Source: Treponema sp. (lineage in GTDB: Bacteria; Spirochaetota; Spirochaetia; Treponematales; Treponemataceae). Taken from it: DNA of 64,000 bases. Where the stretch lies: positions 1 to 64,000 of the forward strand of contig JAFXWC010000038.1 in assembly GCA_017534445.1 (NCBI GenBank), written 5' to 3'. This document shows positions 26,205 through 35,590 of this stretch, piece after piece (position 1 is the stretch's first letter; every line of letters starts with the position of its first letter). The translations under genes and the position numbers were made by a program. The notes under the pieces were generated by a model that saw nothing but the letters and a program-made list of their open reading frames with translations, had not been told where the DNA came from and searched no databases.

Positions 26205-26227
26205 CCCCCTTACCAAAAGCAAGGGGG
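26205..26227 (-). terminator. Rho-independent terminator of SUMF1 gene
   Basis: CCCCCTT (26205-26211) pairs with AAGGGGG (26221-26227). On the minus strand the stem is followed by TTTTTTT. It should end the minus-strand SUMF1 gene; on the plus strand it may also serve the gene ending at 26196, as GTTTTG follows. A second stem (26234-26241/26268-26275) stands just beside it. Confidence 0.75.
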
Positions 26228-26296
26228 CAAGTTTTGCCGTGTCATGGTTCAACTTGGTTCGACCACGCACGGCAATGAACTTATGTGGCTTGTGCT

Positions 26297-27385
26297 TTAT
26301 TTTGCGTTTCTTGCAAGGCGGAAGCCAACGCCTGAGTGATGCTGAGTCATTGGGGCATCATCCCATGCGGTTACAGTTGCAGCCCTTGCGCTTGAGCAGT
26401 AGTTGCCGCCGCGTACAATGCGCTCACCGTCGTCTTCGCCAAGGTCATAGCACCATTCGTAAACGTTTCCGCTCATGTCGTAAAGGCCAAGCTTGTTAGC
26501 AGCCTTTAGGCCAACTTCGTGCGTGCAGTAGCCTGGTGTGTCCTTTGCAACCTTTTCCTTTCCTGTCTTGCCGGTAGTAAGGTTGTAGACATACCATGCA
26601 ACCTTGTCCAAGTCGGGGGAAGACATGTCGGTTTTTTTGTAGGTCTTTGACTGTGAACCGCTGAATGCAAAGCTCCAGTCGGGAGCAGAGGCATCGCCAC
26701 CGCGGGCAGCAAATTCCCATTCAGGTTCAGATGGAAGCCTGTAGCCGTTGGCATTCTTGTTGATGGACACTGTAGCATCCATGATGTGCTTTTCTATGTA
26801 ATTACCGACCTTTGTTTCTTCTATTTTATTGATTTCAATCTTGTAGACTGGTTCAAGGCCTGTCTTTTTGCTGAGCACGTTGCAGAAGTTTACGGCATCG
26901 TACCAGGTTACGTTTTCCACAGGGCGGTATTTTTGGGTTTCTCCCTTTACAAGAGATTTTTCCAGTGAGCTGGAAGGCTTTGCGTCAAGTTCGAAAATTT
27001 TGCCGCTTTTTGTAGAAACTGTTTCGCCAGCCAGAACGGCTTCGTAGAATTCCTGCGTTACTTCGTACCTTCCGATATAGAATGAATCTACGTTTGGTAC
27101 GTCATCCAGAAGACTTGAGTCGCCATGCTCAACGGCAGCGCCTTTTGTGGAACCGCCCTTTACCAAAACTTCGCTTGCCTTTGAATAGGCCTTTCCGTTT
27201 ACAAGGATTGCTCCCTTTTCGCCTTTTACTGGAGGATCTTTTGGTGATAATTTCTTTTCCGACTTTACGGGTGCAGGTTTGGCTTTTGGTGCAACTTTGC
27301 CTTTTGCCTTGCCTTGTGCGAATGAGCTTGAAACTAATAGTGCAGACACAAGGATTAATGTGGAGAATTTACAAATTCTTTTCAT
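26297..27385 (-). CDS. Exported SUMF1/FGE-fold protein
   Basis: 362 residues. Signal peptide about 1-23 (ILVSALLVSSSFAQ), then a Lys/Pro/Ala-rich linker (to about 60), and a SUMF1 domain from about residue 100: YIGRYEVTQEFYEAVLAG, RPVENVTWYDAVNFCN, ANGYRLPSEPEWEFAARGG, LGLYDMSGNVYEWCYD and RIVRGGNYCSSARA. As in the lipoprotein at 19-936, the CX4C pair of catalytic FGE is missing. It is probably periplasmic. The start has AAGGAG 8 nt upstream. Confidence 0.88.
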   Translation of the reverse strand: MKRICKFSTLILVSALLVSSSFAQGKAKGKVAPKAKPAPVKSEKKLSPKDPPVKGEKGAILVNGKAYSKASEVLVKGGSTKGAAVEHGDSSLLDDVPNVDSFYIGRYEVTQEFYEAVLAGETVSTKSGKIFELDAKPSSSLEKSLVKGETQKYRPVENVTWYDAVNFCNVLSKKTGLEPVYKIEINKIEETKVGNYIEKHIMDATVSINKNANGYRLPSEPEWEFAARGGDASAPDWSFAFSGSQSKTYKKTDMSSPDLDKVAWYVYNLTTGKTGKEKVAKDTPGYCTHEVGLKAANKLGLYDMSGNVYEWCYDLGEDDGERIVRGGNYCSSARAATVTAWDDAPMTQHHSGVGFRLARNAK

Positions 27386-27845
27386 ATGGAACTCCTTTTG
27401 CTTTAAGTTTTCATTATCATTAAAAGAACAATTTTATTTTATTGAAGTTACATTGAATAGTGGCTTAGCAATTATTGGAAGCAGGCGTTGTCCGTTCGCT
27501 ACGCTCACTACCGAGTTACTTCGTAACTCGCGATTCATATTTCTAACTTCTATATAATATTGGGGCGTTGCGGGGCTTTGCAAAGAGGGTGCCCCGCAGA
27601 GGGGGTAGCGGAAAAGGCAACAAAGCGGAACAAATGACGAAAGCGGCTTGTTTTGAAAACAGGTATGTTGTTTTGGGACAGCGTCCGTTCAGGGTGACGG
27701 CACTTCTTTGTAAACTCTACACCCTTCGACAAGCTCAGGGTGCGTGGATACTGTCGTTTTTTTTGCTTTACCTGCCGCTTTTGGCATTTGTGGAGCGACT
27801 TGCCTGTGTAGCGAGGGGGAGACTTACCCCTCCTAGGGTAAGAGG
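27386..27845. other. Intergenic region with repeats
   Basis: 460 bp between two minus-strand genes. Contains a perfect CGAGTTAC-ttc-GTAACTCG hairpin (27512-27530), a GCGGGGC-type element (27558-27606) related to one at 44711-44760, and a CCCTTCGACAAGCTCAGGG motif (about 27721-27740). No supported gene; a reading frame on the plus strand crosses repeats only. Confidence 0.65.
27558..27606 (-). repeat. CCCCTCTGCGGG repeat, copy 1
   Basis: On the minus strand: CCCCCTCTGCGGGGC, a variable loop, then GCCCCGCAACGCC. A relative lies at 44711-44760, where the stem reads GCGGGC/GCCCGC, a paired one-base change. Confidence 0.65.
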
Positions 27846-28736
27846 CTATTCGTCTGCGGTTTCAAGTTCTTCCAGGTACTGGTCGGCTTCGGCTTGCTTC
27901 TTTTTGCGCTCGGCTTCTTTTTCCTGCTCCTTAAAGAATTCGTCGAGGGTCTGGTTAAGGACGGCCGGAGAAACTGGCTTTAGAAGATAGTTTGCGGGCT
28001 TTAGCTCAAGGACCTTCTTTACGATGTTTTTGTCGTCCTTAGAGGTAAGGAAGATTACCGGAATGTTCATTGTGGCCTGTTCGCTTTTTAGGATGCGGAA
28101 TACTTCCTGGCCCGACAGCATGGGCATTTCGTAGTCCAAGAGGATAAGGTCTACGGTGTGGTTTTTAAGGAAGGTTATGGTGTTCATGCCGGAATTCGTG
28201 ATGTAGACGTTGTACTTGTTTCCAAGCAGGGTCTGCATTGAGCGCAGCAAGGCTGAATCGTCATCAACGAGAAGTATTTTTTTCTTGGAGTCGTCTTCGG
28301 GGCCACCGGCATTGGGTTTGATTACGCCCGGCAGTTCCGCCTCGTAGTTGTAGCCGGTGCTTATGAGGTCCAGCTGGGTGATTAGGTCCGTTGTGTTTAC
28401 AGGACGCTTGAATACTGCGCTTATGAGGGACTTGGGGAGCGAGCGGTAGGCAATGTCCAGCTCTACGGTGTTGCCGATGAGGAAGAAATAAACCGGGTCG
28501 TCTATGGTCTGGTGGGAAAGCCTTTCTGCATAGTATTCCAGGGTGGAGACATAGGCCGTAGCGTCATTGTCCAGGTAGAGTATGGAAATGGACGGCCTGT
28601 TCTTCATCTCCGCAATTTCTTTTGGATAGGGCTGGGAAAACACAACCTCGTAGCCGCCGTTTTCCAGTGTCTTGGCAAGGGCGGTTATCAAAAAACTTTC
28701 TGCAAAACTGCTTATGAACAATATTCTCTTTTCCAT
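27846..28736 (-). CDS. Response regulator with pseudo-receiver
   Basis: 296 residues. The C-terminal part (about 153-275) is a full receiver: KKILLVDDDSALLR, the phosphoacceptor Asp201 in LILLDYEMPMLSG, and IFLTSKDD with a KP loop (LLKPVSP). The N-terminal 125 residues resemble a receiver fold (ILFISSFAESFLITAL, SILYLDNDA) but lack a clean acidic pocket and are probably a degenerate receiver. There is no output domain; the tail is an acidic/basic coiled segment (EQEKEAERKKKQAEA). Starts 1 nt after the stop of the hybrid kinase, so they are translated together. Confidence 0.88.
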   Translation of the reverse strand: MEKRILFISSFAESFLITALAKTLENGGYEVVFSQPYPKEIAEMKNRPSISILYLDNDATAYVSTLEYYAERLSHQTIDDPVYFFLIGNTVELDIAYRSLPKSLISAVFKRPVNTTDLITQLDLISTGYNYEAELPGVIKPNAGGPEDDSKKKILLVDDDSALLRSMQTLLGNKYNVYITNSGMNTITFLKNHTVDLILLDYEMPMLSGQEVFRILKSEQATMNIPVIFLTSKDDKNIVKKVLELKPANYLLKPVSPAVLNQTLDEFFKEQEKEAERKKKQAEADQYLEELETADE

Positions 28737-28737
28737 A

Positions 28738-31224
28738 CTAACACTCCTTTAAGGCTTCTACAATTGCGGCAGAATCTCCTGAGCGGATATACTGCTTTAT
28801 TTGCTCGTAAAACTCTTTCTTTGAATCTGGAATTTCGTAGCCGTCCAGCATTTGAACAATGTTGTCGGCCGCGTTAAAGTCAAAGGACTGGGCGTATTCC
28901 TTTACGGCAGACATAGCCTCGTTGAATTTCTGCTCCTCGATTAAAACCCGGGTCTTGTTGGATGAATCCTGGGGGTAAAGAGGCGACAGTTTTTCTTTGT
29001 AGCTGCGGTAGAGGGCCAAAAGGGCTGGTGTCTTGGCGGCAATTTCATCTTCATTCTTTTCGTCACCGCACTTTTCCAGGTAAGCGGCCTGTTCGGAAAG
29101 TTCCACTGCACCTATCAGCTTGGATGAGCTTTTTAGCGCATGAGTCTGAATGGTGTAGTTCTTGTAGTCTTTTTTGGCAGCATAGCTTTCTATGTCGTTA
29201 GCCCGCTTTTGTATGTTGTTGTAGTATTCCTTTAGCGCAATCAGGAGGATGTCCTCGTCACCGCAGTTTTGCATTGCAAGATCCAAGTCTATGCCGGAAA
29301 GCCCATCGGGAAGTTTGGAGCCTTTTGCAGATTCATTTGATGTGGCAAAGGCAGGCAGTTCGTCCCCGCCGTGCTTTTTATTATCAGAAAGTACGCCTAT
29401 GTTCCTGTGCACAAGGGAAGGTGGCAAAAGCTTTATGAGAATCTTTTCTATCTTGTCACTGTCAACAGGCTTTGCAAGGTAGTCGGAGAAGCCTTCACCA
29501 AGGTAGAACTCCCTGGCACCGGAGACAACGTTTGCGGTAAGGGCAACAACCGGTGTGTTTATGTTAAGGTTTCCTTCCATGGCCTTCATCATGTGGAAAG
29601 CTTCTACTCCGTCTATGTTGGGCATGCGGTGGTCAAGGAAAATTACGTCGTAGTGCTTGTTGCAGACAAGGGCAAACATTTCCTGCGCGCTAAGGGCCGT
29701 GTCCACCTGGACCTGGGTGTCCTTAAGAAGCCCAACCGCAACTATTATGTTCATCTTTGTGTCGTCAACAATAAGGATATGGGCATCGGGTGCGTGGAAG
29801 GCTTCTTTGTATTCGTCCAGCCCCTGAAGGTAGTTTTCGTAGCTTTCGTCAAAGTTGCCTATTGGATCCCACCAGGAGACCTTCTGTTCCACCCTAAAGG
29901 AGAATTCCGAACCTGAGCCGTACTCGCTCTTAACGTCAAGGCGGGAACCCATGAGGGACAAAAGCATGCTTACGATGTTAAGTCCAAGACCGGAGCCTTC
30001 TATAGTGCGGTTTCGCCTTTCGTCCAAACGCTCAAAGACTGTAAAGAGCTTGGGCACGTCCTCTTGCCTTATTCCAATGCCTGTGTCCTTTACGCGGAAG
30101 ATAAGGTATATGGAATTCTCGTCTTTCCTTTCGTAGTCCATGGTCATTGTTACGGTGCCGGAATCAGTATACTTTGCGGCGTTGGTAAGGAGGTTCAGCA
30201 TGCACTGCTTTACGCGGATTTCGTCTCCGTTCAAAAGGTGGGGTATGCCGGGGTTTATGTCCAGCTTGAACTCAAGGTTCTTTTCCTTAATCTTGGGGCT
30301 GGTCATGTTAATCAGGTCTGTAATTACGGAACTAAGTTCATATTCAGCGTTGATGATTTCCATCTTCCCCGACTCAATCTTGGAGAAGTCAAGGATGTCG
30401 CTAACAATCTTAAGAAGGGTGTTGCTGGAGCTTTTTATGTTTCGCGCATACTCAAGGACCTTGGGCTCCTTTGTTTCCCGGATGAGCATCTCGTTAAGCC
30501 CCATAATGGAATTTATAGGGGTGCGGATTTCGTGGGACATGTTGGCAATAAAGGAAGTCTTTGCGCTGTTCTTTGCCTTTTCCACTTCTATTTCGGAGTT
30601 AAAGAGCTTAAGGTTCATCTCCTCGTACTTGCGCTCGTTCCTCCTGAAGATGCTGGAAAGAACCATGCTAAGGCTGGTGAACATGGAGGCCGCAATAACG
30701 TCTATAAGAAAGACTTCCGTGGGCTTGTAGTTGTAGGATGCGCCAAAAACCGCCGCCACCATAACAATGTTGTTGAAAATTTCCGACCGGATGCTATTGT
30801 CCCTTATCAGAACCGCCGCCAGTATGCGGAAGCCTATAACAAGGACAAAGGGGTGTGGCAGGGGCATGCTTATGTTAAAGAGGACCCCCAGCACGTAGCA
30901 GACCAAGAAGAACATGTAAATCTGTATCCTTGAGTGCCGGAGCGAGAAATTATGCAGAAAATTAACAAAAGCGAACCAGACAAGGCATATAAAGAAGAAA
31001 GCCACGTACAAAACCCTTGAGCGGGTGTTAAAGATGGTTTCCAGCCTGTAGAGCCTGGGCACGAACGAAAAAGTTGCCAGCATAAGCAGAACGAACGTTG
31101 AAAAAAACAGCAGGTCCTTAAGCACGCTGTAGTTAAATTCCGCGTCAATCTTCTTGTGATCGGGCTGAGCCGCAATTTCCTGAGGAGTCTCGTTGTTGGC
31201 AGTGTTCGTTTTTGTCAGCTTCAT
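28738..31224 (-). CDS. Hybrid sensor histidine kinase
   Basis: 828 residues. In order: about six membrane helices (40-192), a linker, dimerisation/phosphoacceptor domain (SHEIRTPINSIMG, His231), ATPase domain (NLLTNAAKYTDSG, DTGIGI, GSGLGL), a receiver (ILIVDDTKMN, Asp531 in DVIFLDHRMPNIDG) and a histidine phosphotransfer domain (THALKSSSKLIGA, His695), then a helical tail. The full H-D-H relay can pass phosphate to the regulator at 27846. The signal is unknown. There is no strong ribosome site, and an extended -10 (TGGTATAAT) ends 8 nt before the start, so it is another leaderless candidate. Confidence 0.93.
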   Translation of the reverse strand: MKLTKTNTANNETPQEIAAQPDHKKIDAEFNYSVLKDLLFFSTFVLLMLATFSFVPRLYRLETIFNTRSRVLYVAFFFICLVWFAFVNFLHNFSLRHSRIQIYMFFLVCYVLGVLFNISMPLPHPFVLVIGFRILAAVLIRDNSIRSEIFNNIVMVAAVFGASYNYKPTEVFLIDVIAASMFTSLSMVLSSIFRRNERKYEEMNLKLFNSEIEVEKAKNSAKTSFIANMSHEIRTPINSIMGLNEMLIRETKEPKVLEYARNIKSSSNTLLKIVSDILDFSKIESGKMEIINAEYELSSVITDLINMTSPKIKEKNLEFKLDINPGIPHLLNGDEIRVKQCMLNLLTNAAKYTDSGTVTMTMDYERKDENSIYLIFRVKDTGIGIRQEDVPKLFTVFERLDERRNRTIEGSGLGLNIVSMLLSLMGSRLDVKSEYGSGSEFSFRVEQKVSWWDPIGNFDESYENYLQGLDEYKEAFHAPDAHILIVDDTKMNIIVAVGLLKDTQVQVDTALSAQEMFALVCNKHYDVIFLDHRMPNIDGVEAFHMMKAMEGNLNINTPVVALTANVVSGAREFYLGEGFSDYLAKPVDSDKIEKILIKLLPPSLVHRNIGVLSDNKKHGGDELPAFATSNESAKGSKLPDGLSGIDLDLAMQNCGDEDILLIALKEYYNNIQKRANDIESYAAKKDYKNYTIQTHALKSSSKLIGAVELSEQAAYLEKCGDEKNEDEIAAKTPALLALYRSYKEKLSPLYPQDSSNKTRVLIEEQKFNEAMSAVKEYAQSFDFNAADNIVQMLDGYEIPDSKKEFYEQIKQYIRSGDSAAIVEALKEC

Positions 31225-31232
31225 TTACCTTA

Positions 31233-31238
31233 ATTATA
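31233..31238 (-). promoter_or_regulatory. Extended -10 of hybrid kinase gene (leaderless)
   Basis: TATAAT preceded by TGG (extended -10 form). It ends 8 nt before the ATG at 31224. No convincing -35 is visible; extended -10 promoters often lack one. Confidence 0.5.
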
Positions 31239-31421
31239 CCATAAAATCAATATAACGCTAGTGGAAAAATTGAAGTTTTTTAAGTGGCCTAAGCAGGGTA
31301 GCAAAATCCCCATGGAGGGGGTGAAAGGCATTTTAGCGCATTTCATTAATCTTTCCGCCACTACTGGAAAGATATGCCGGAATATGATATTATAGTAGAA
31401 TATTGAACCCGCGAGGTAGCT

Positions 31422-32786
31422 ATGATAAAAATTCAAAATGTTAAGGATGTGGAAGAAAGTTTTTTTGCTGGACGCGACTTTGGCGACTCCATTCAGAAAG
31501 TTCGCGACATATTAAAGGACGTTCAGCTTCGCGGAGACGAGGCCCTTCATGAATGCAGCAGAAATTTCGACATTTCTTCCCCTGCAACGCTGGAAATTCC
31601 CTTTGAAGAGCTAAAGGCAGCCGCAGAAAAGATGGAAAAAGAAAAGCCGGACCTTTACAAGTCCATTTGCTACTCTCACGACCTTGCACTCAGGTTTGCA
31701 AAAAAGCAGAGGGAATCCTTTGATGACTTTGAGATAGAGCTTGAGCCGGGCATTTTCACTGGCCAAAAGAACATAGCGGTAGACCGGGTTGGTGCCTACG
31801 TTCCTGCGGGAAGGTTCCCGCTTGTAAGCAGCGTAGTAATGACGATCACACCGGCAGTAGCGGCAGGCGTAAAGGACATAATTCTCTGCACACCGCCAAG
31901 AGTTCACCCGGATGATGCAGAAAAGGCCCAAAAAAGTGGCACGGGAGTTCCAGGAAAGCCATTTGAAGGCGGAAAACCCTATGCAGACGAGAACATAATG
32001 GCAGCAGCATACATCTGCGGCGCAACAAGGGTCTTTGCAGCAGGAGGAAGCCAGGCCATAGCGGCAATGACCTTTGGCACAAAGAGCATCCCCCGCGCAG
32101 ACGTAATCATAGGACCGGGAAACAAGTACGTAGCAGAAGCAAAAAAGCTTGTCTACGGAAACGCCGGCATAGACATGATTGCAGGCCCGTCAGAAGTATT
32201 CGTAATTGCAGACTCTTCTGCAAACCCTGAATGGGTTGCGGCAGACCTTCTTGCCCAGGCAGAACACGACGTTGTGGCCCAGGCAGTCCTTGCAACAGCG
32301 GATGCGGATCTTGCAAAGAAAGTTGCATCCGAAATAGAAAGACAGATTGAACTTTTGCCGACAAAAGAAATAGCCCGCAAGAGCCTTGAATCTTTTGGGC
32401 GCATAATCATAACGGACTCTATAGAAGAAGCGGCGGAAATTGCCAACAAAAAGGCACCGGAGCACTTGGAGCTTGCAATGGAGGCTGGGGAAACCCGCGA
32501 CAAGATTCAGGCCAGCGTAAGAAACTTCGGCTCCCTCTTCATAGGACACGGTTCTGCAGAAGTCTTTGGTGACTATGCGGCAGGCCTTAACCACACCCTG
32601 CCAACATCTGGCAGCGCCAGGTTCACAGGCGGCCTTTCCGTAAGGATGTTCCTTAAAACGGTGACAACCCTCCGTGCAACCCCAGGAAAAGAAGGCTACA
32701 TGCGCTCAGCAAGGGCAGCAGGCTTCTTGGGCGACGCAGAAGGACTTGCGGCACACGCAAAGGCAGCCAGGCTCAGGCTAGAATAG
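31422..32786 (+). CDS. hisD: Histidinol dehydrogenase
   Basis: 454 residues, start with GAGGTAGC 6 nt upstream. It oxidises histidinol to histidine with two NAD+ and zinc. Family features: GAYVPAGRFPL, MTITPAVAAGV, a GGSQAIAAM region, GPGNKYVAEAKKLV, GPSEVFVIAD, the zinc/catalytic AQAEHD, KKAPEHLELA and LNHTLPTSGSARFTGGL. An insertion near SGTGVPGKPFEGGKPYADEN is seen. No other his gene is near it, so it may have come alone or serve another dehydrogenase role. Confidence 0.93.
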   Translation: MIKIQNVKDVEESFFAGRDFGDSIQKVRDILKDVQLRGDEALHECSRNFDISSPATLEIPFEELKAAAEKMEKEKPDLYKSICYSHDLALRFAKKQRESFDDFEIELEPGIFTGQKNIAVDRVGAYVPAGRFPLVSSVVMTITPAVAAGVKDIILCTPPRVHPDDAEKAQKSGTGVPGKPFEGGKPYADENIMAAAYICGATRVFAAGGSQAIAAMTFGTKSIPRADVIIGPGNKYVAEAKKLVYGNAGIDMIAGPSEVFVIADSSANPEWVAADLLAQAEHDVVAQAVLATADADLAKKVASEIERQIELLPTKEIARKSLESFGRIIITDSIEEAAEIANKKAPEHLELAMEAGETRDKIQASVRNFGSLFIGHGSAEVFGDYAAGLNHTLPTSGSARFTGGLSVRMFLKTVTTLRATPGKEGYMRSARAAGFLGDAEGLAAHAKAARLRLE

Positions 32787-32850
32787 AGGACAATTTGGCT
32801 CCAAAGACAGAAGTTTTTAGAGCCTTTCAAAAACAATTTTGGAGACATGA

Positions 32851-33432
32851 ATGAAGATTTACAAACTTGGCGAAGAAGTCCTTAGGCAGAAGTGCGAGGA
32901 AGTAAAACCGGAAGAAATAGACGATTCCATGCGCCAGCTCTTTGAAGAGATGTTCCAGACCATGATAAGCGCAAACGGAGTAGGACTTGCTGCCCCCCAG
33001 GTTGGCATTGCAAAGAGGTTTTTCGTGGCAATGTCCGATGATGAGGTGCGCCGCGTCTTCATCAACCCAATAATCACAAAGACTTCTGCCCAGATGTGCG
33101 ACTACGAGGAAGGCTGCCTTTCCATTCCCGGAGAAAACGAGAACATAAGCCGCCCGGAAAAAGTTTCGGTAAGCGCGCTCAATGAATTCGGAAAGCCCTT
33201 CGTAATAGAAGATGCAGACGGACTCTTGGCAAGGATAATCCAGCACGAAAACGACCATTTGGACGGAATCCTCTACATTGACCGCGGGGACACCCAGGTA
33301 AAAGAAAGGATAATTTCCGACTTCAAGAAAAAAGCCGAGCGGGCACAGAAAAAAGCCGCCCAAAAAGAGGCAAAAGCCAGAAGCATAGCGGCAAAAATAG
33401 CCGCAAAAAACGCAAAGAAAGGAAATGCCTAA
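32851..33432 (+). CDS. def: Peptide deformylase
   Basis: 193 residues. Removes the formyl group from nascent proteins. All three motifs are present: GVGLAAPQVG, EGCLSIPG (Cys metal ligand) and QHENDHLDG (HExxH metal and catalytic Glu). The extra ~30 residue C-terminal tail is Lys/Ala-rich and may be helical. The gene ends 3 nt before fmt, the usual partner. Confidence 0.96.
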   Translation: MKIYKLGEEVLRQKCEEVKPEEIDDSMRQLFEEMFQTMISANGVGLAAPQVGIAKRFFVAMSDDEVRRVFINPIITKTSAQMCDYEEGCLSIPGENENISRPEKVSVSALNEFGKPFVIEDADGLLARIIQHENDHLDGILYIDRGDTQVKERIISDFKKKAERAQKKAAQKEAKARSIAAKIAAKNAKKGNA

Positions 33433-33435
33433 AAA

Positions 33436-34449
33436 ATGCTTAGAGTAATATACGGTGGGAGCCCCCAAGCCTCTGCAAAGGCCCTGGAACTTATTCTCTG
33501 GGACAGCGAAATGTCCAGCCAGACTCCCGAACAGGAATACAAAATCGTAGGCGTACTCACAAACCCGCCATCCGCACAAGGAAGGCACCGAGACCTTATA
33601 CCAACAGAAGTTGGCCACACAGCCCAAATCTGGAACGAAGCGCGTGATGCAGGAATCGCAATCCTTACGCCGGAACACATAAGGGAAGACGAGCGCAAGC
33701 AGATAGAGGCCCTGCACCCGGACATCTTCGTCTGCTTTGCATACGGCCACATTCTTGGCCCCAAGTTCTTTGCCCTCTTTAGACACGGAGGAATCAACTT
33801 ACACCCTTCCCTGCTGCCAAAATACCGCGGGGCAACTCCGGTAAACCAGGCAATCCTAAACTGCGACAGCGAGACAGGCTTTAGCGTGCAGAAAATGGCC
33901 CTTGGCATAGACGAAGGCGACGTAATTTCCGAGCAGAAGGTAACGCTAACAGGCACGGAAACGGCGGAAACCCTCTTAAAACAGTGCGCACTCTACGGAG
34001 CATCAGAAATAACAACCATACTCCGCAACACGGCGCGGACAGGAAGCCTTCCCAACGCAAAACCCCAGATTGGAGAGGCTAGCTACTGCACCATAATCAA
34101 AAAGGAAGACGGCAAAATCAACTGGAAAAATTCAGCTGAAAAAATAGACGCCCAGATAAGGGCATACACGCCATGGCCAGGATGCTTCACAAGCTGCAAC
34201 GGGGTCCAGCTGCGCATACTAAAGGCAAGGGATGCCGCAAAGGTAGCAAACCAGGACACATCCATACCAAAGAACACTGCGGCAGTCCCTGGAACAGTCC
34301 TTTCCTACAACAAGCAGAGGGGAATCCTAATCCAAACCGGAGACGGGGTTCTTATAGCCACAGAGCTTCAGTGGCAGGCAAAAAAAGCCATGGACTACAA
34401 GTCCTTCATGAACGGCGCCAGAAATTTTATCGGTTCCGTACTGGAATAA
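33436..34449 (+). CDS. fmt: Methionyl-tRNA formyltransferase
   Basis: 337 residues. Formylates initiator Met-tRNA with 10-formyl-THF. Motifs: INLHPSLLPKYRGATPVNQAI (the HPS/N-H-D-like catalytic set), ETGFSVQKMALGIDEGDVI, and a C-terminal tRNA-binding domain (IRAYTPWPGCF). The N-terminus (LRVIYGGSPQASAK) is a variant of the usual MGTPxFA. Its stop is 28 nt before the PASTA protein. Confidence 0.95.
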   Translation: MLRVIYGGSPQASAKALELILWDSEMSSQTPEQEYKIVGVLTNPPSAQGRHRDLIPTEVGHTAQIWNEARDAGIAILTPEHIREDERKQIEALHPDIFVCFAYGHILGPKFFALFRHGGINLHPSLLPKYRGATPVNQAILNCDSETGFSVQKMALGIDEGDVISEQKVTLTGTETAETLLKQCALYGASEITTILRNTARTGSLPNAKPQIGEASYCTIIKKEDGKINWKNSAEKIDAQIRAYTPWPGCFTSCNGVQLRILKARDAAKVANQDTSIPKNTAAVPGTVLSYNKQRGILIQTGDGVLIATELQWQAKKAMDYKSFMNGARNFIGSVLE

Positions 34450-34477
34450 CATTGAATAAAGTGATAGGATAGCAAAC

Positions 34478-35590
34478 ATGAGTATTGAAATTTATGATGA
34501 AGAACACATGGGCACAAACACAGAAGACTTTGGACCCATAAACTCCACGGCTAAGGCTTCTGAGGCAAAAGCCACAGGCGCAACAAAAAAGAAAGGCTTT
34601 GGCCTAAGCCTAAAAAATCAGGTTGAAAATTTCTCAAACGGCGGCTTTCCACTGCTTATTACTATTATATTGGCATTCATCGCAGTAGTAGTATCCTGTC
34701 TGGCAGTATTCTTTACTTCCGTACAGGGCGAAGAAAAGGTCATGGTGCCGAATGTAGTCGGAAAACCATGGTCAACGGCATTCCTGGAGATGCAGGCAAA
34801 GGAACTCTATCCCAAGCTCTACCTGCGCTATTCCGACAAGCCCGGCGAAGAAGGCCTGGTACTTGACCAGAACCCGCCCGGAGGCTCAATCTCCAAGGCC
34901 TACAACCGCGTGGAAATTACCGTAAGCCGCGGAATTGCAGTAGACAGCATAGAAAACTACGTCGGTCAGGATATAGATGCCGTACAGACAAGGCTCCAGA
35001 CCCTCTTCAGCGGAAACACCCTTGTAGACGTAAGGCCGGCAGTTTACCAGAAAAGCACGTCAAAGGCGGGAACAATCCTTAGCCAGTACCCGGCAGAAGG
35101 AACCATCATCTCCGACCCAATAAAGCTCTTCCTTATCGTAAGCAGCGGAAGCGAAGCGGAAAAAGTAACAGTACCAAACTACACCGGCATCACAGTAGAA
35201 AAGCTCCTTGAAGCAATGGAAACTTCAAAGCTCGTCTTCGAATTCAAGACACACGATGCAGCAGGCGCAGAAGCCCCAGGAACCGTAACCGCAACAGACA
35301 AGGCCGGCGCAGAAGTAGAAGTATTCAGTACAGTAACCCTGGACCTTGCATTCCCAGTACGCTCAGAAGAAGACCTGTCCGTATACGGAGTCTTTAACTG
35401 CACCTTGCCGGAATACCCCTACCCTGTTCCACTCCGCCTGGAAGCAACAGACACGGACGGCAACACAAAGGAAATCACCACAATCAGCCACCCTGGAAAA
35501 GAAGTGCACATTCCTTACGTTGTAACCAAGGGCAGCGTACTCACCCTGTACGCAATGGACTCTCCAGTCTCCCAGCAAACTGTGAACTAA
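34478..35590 (+). CDS. PASTA-domain membrane protein
   Basis: 370 residues. Cytoplasmic N-terminus (about 1-58), one helix (about 59-82, LLITIILAFIAVVVSCLAVFF), then three PASTA domains outside (about 87-150, 155-215 and 220-280: MVPNVVGKPWSTAFLEMQ, VGQDIDAVQTRLQ, VTVPNYTGITVEKLLEAM) and a beta-rich tail. PASTA domains bind muropeptides or beta-lactam-like molecules, usually in kinases or penicillin-binding proteins; here there is no kinase or transpeptidase, so it may act as a cell-wall sensor or anchor. Ribosome site AGGATAG. Confidence 0.88.
   Translation: MSIEIYDEEHMGTNTEDFGPINSTAKASEAKATGATKKKGFGLSLKNQVENFSNGGFPLLITIILAFIAVVVSCLAVFFTSVQGEEKVMVPNVVGKPWSTAFLEMQAKELYPKLYLRYSDKPGEEGLVLDQNPPGGSISKAYNRVEITVSRGIAVDSIENYVGQDIDAVQTRLQTLFSGNTLVDVRPAVYQKSTSKAGTILSQYPAEGTIISDPIKLFLIVSSGSEAEKVTVPNYTGITVEKLLEAMETSKLVFEFKTHDAAGAEAPGTVTATDKAGAEVEVFSTVTLDLAFPVRSEEDLSVYGVFNCTLPEYPYPVPLRLEATDTDGNTKEITTISHPGKEVHIPYVVTKGSVLTLYAMDSPVSQQTVN

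Noticed and set aside
27568-27990. 140-codon frame on the plus strand
   Set aside because: Crosses repeats and the 3' end of the regulator on the other strand.
30064-30933. 289-codon frame opposite the hybrid kinase
   Set aside because: Antisense shadow; the kinase is fully supported on the minus strand.
32827-33786. 319-codon frame opposite def-fmt
   Set aside because: Antisense shadow of two clear genes.
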